A DNA stretch of 5,476 nt from Thermoplasmata archaeon (GTDB lineage Archaea; Thermoplasmatota; Thermoplasmata; Lutacidiplasmatales; UBA184), in contig JAKAPG010000120.1 in NCBI GenBank assembly GCA_021823085.1, positions 1-5,476 on the forward strand, given 5' to 3'. Made by a program: the position numbers and the translations under genes. The notes under the pieces were generated by a model. The model did no database searches. It was not told where the DNA came from and saw nothing but the letters and a program-made list of their open reading frames with translations. Positions 5,376 through 5,476 of this stretch are shown piece after piece; position 1 is the stretch's first letter, and each line of letters begins with the position of its first letter.

Positions 5376-5476
5376 GCTCGTACCCTTTGAGCGGACGGGA
5401 CCCCCCTAGTTCAACGTTGTCCGGGCCGAGCGGCGCTATTGCCGGTCGGCCGCACCCCCCCCCCCGAGGTGCCGGC
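5376..5476. other. Upstream region of the GNAT gene, with an 11-C run
   Basis: This 101-bp stretch precedes the GNAT start. It holds six C at 5401-5406, the short palindrome CAACGTTG at 5412-5419, and eleven consecutive C at 5455-5465. No convincing TATA-like box was found at the expected distance. The long C-run is prone to slippage or assembly error. Confidence 0.5.

Noticed and set aside
1..5476. CRISPR array, insertion sequence or attachment-site repeats
   Set aside because: No regularly spaced direct repeats, transposase-like frame or terminal inverted repeats were found.

Overview
This GC-rich window carries five supportable protein genes and no recognisable RNA gene, mobile element or CRISPR array. 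The likely source is an archaeon, possibly a GC-rich member of the Thermoplasmatota. Four genes have A/T-rich, TATA-like boxes about 24-31 bases (box centre to start codon) before a plausible start, as expected for archaeal leaderless or short-leader transcripts. Three proteins look like archaeal surface proteins: a signal peptide or single membrane anchor followed by long Ser/Thr/Gly-rich beta domains with many N-glycosylation sequons. The lineage is an inference from style, not from a database match.

Layout. Positions 1-1470 (minus) hold the N-terminal 490 codons of a secreted or surface protein. It has a signal peptide, one PKD-like domain and Ig-like repeats of exactly 87 residues, each with a Cys pair, and it runs off the left edge. 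Positions 1471-1923 are a 453-bp stretch without a convincing gene. Positions 1924-3276 (minus) hold a beta-propeller-like extracellular protein with a membrane segment at each end. Positions 3277-3544 hold its promoter and a 38-nt imperfect hairpin. Positions 3545-4114 (minus) hold a small, sequon-dense, membrane-anchored protein. Positions 4115-4564 are a divergent intergenic region. Positions 4565-4780 (plus) encode a 71-residue winged-helix-like protein. It converges on a GNAT acetyltransferase at 4872-5375 (minus). The last 100 bases are the GNAT upstream region and contain an 11-C run.

The three minus-strand genes between 1 and 4114 form a cell-surface neighbourhood. They are separated by 260-450 bp and seem to have separate promoters, so they are not a tight operon. 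The middle two promoters share a 10-bp sequence beside the TATA box in opposite orientations, which hints at common regulation. The two right-hand genes look like ordinary cytoplasmic functions: a possible regulator and an acetyltransferase.

No defence, biosynthetic or mobile system is evident. The most interesting signals are the shared promoter element, the exactly periodic Cys-pair repeats, the intergenic hairpin and the small winged-helix gene.
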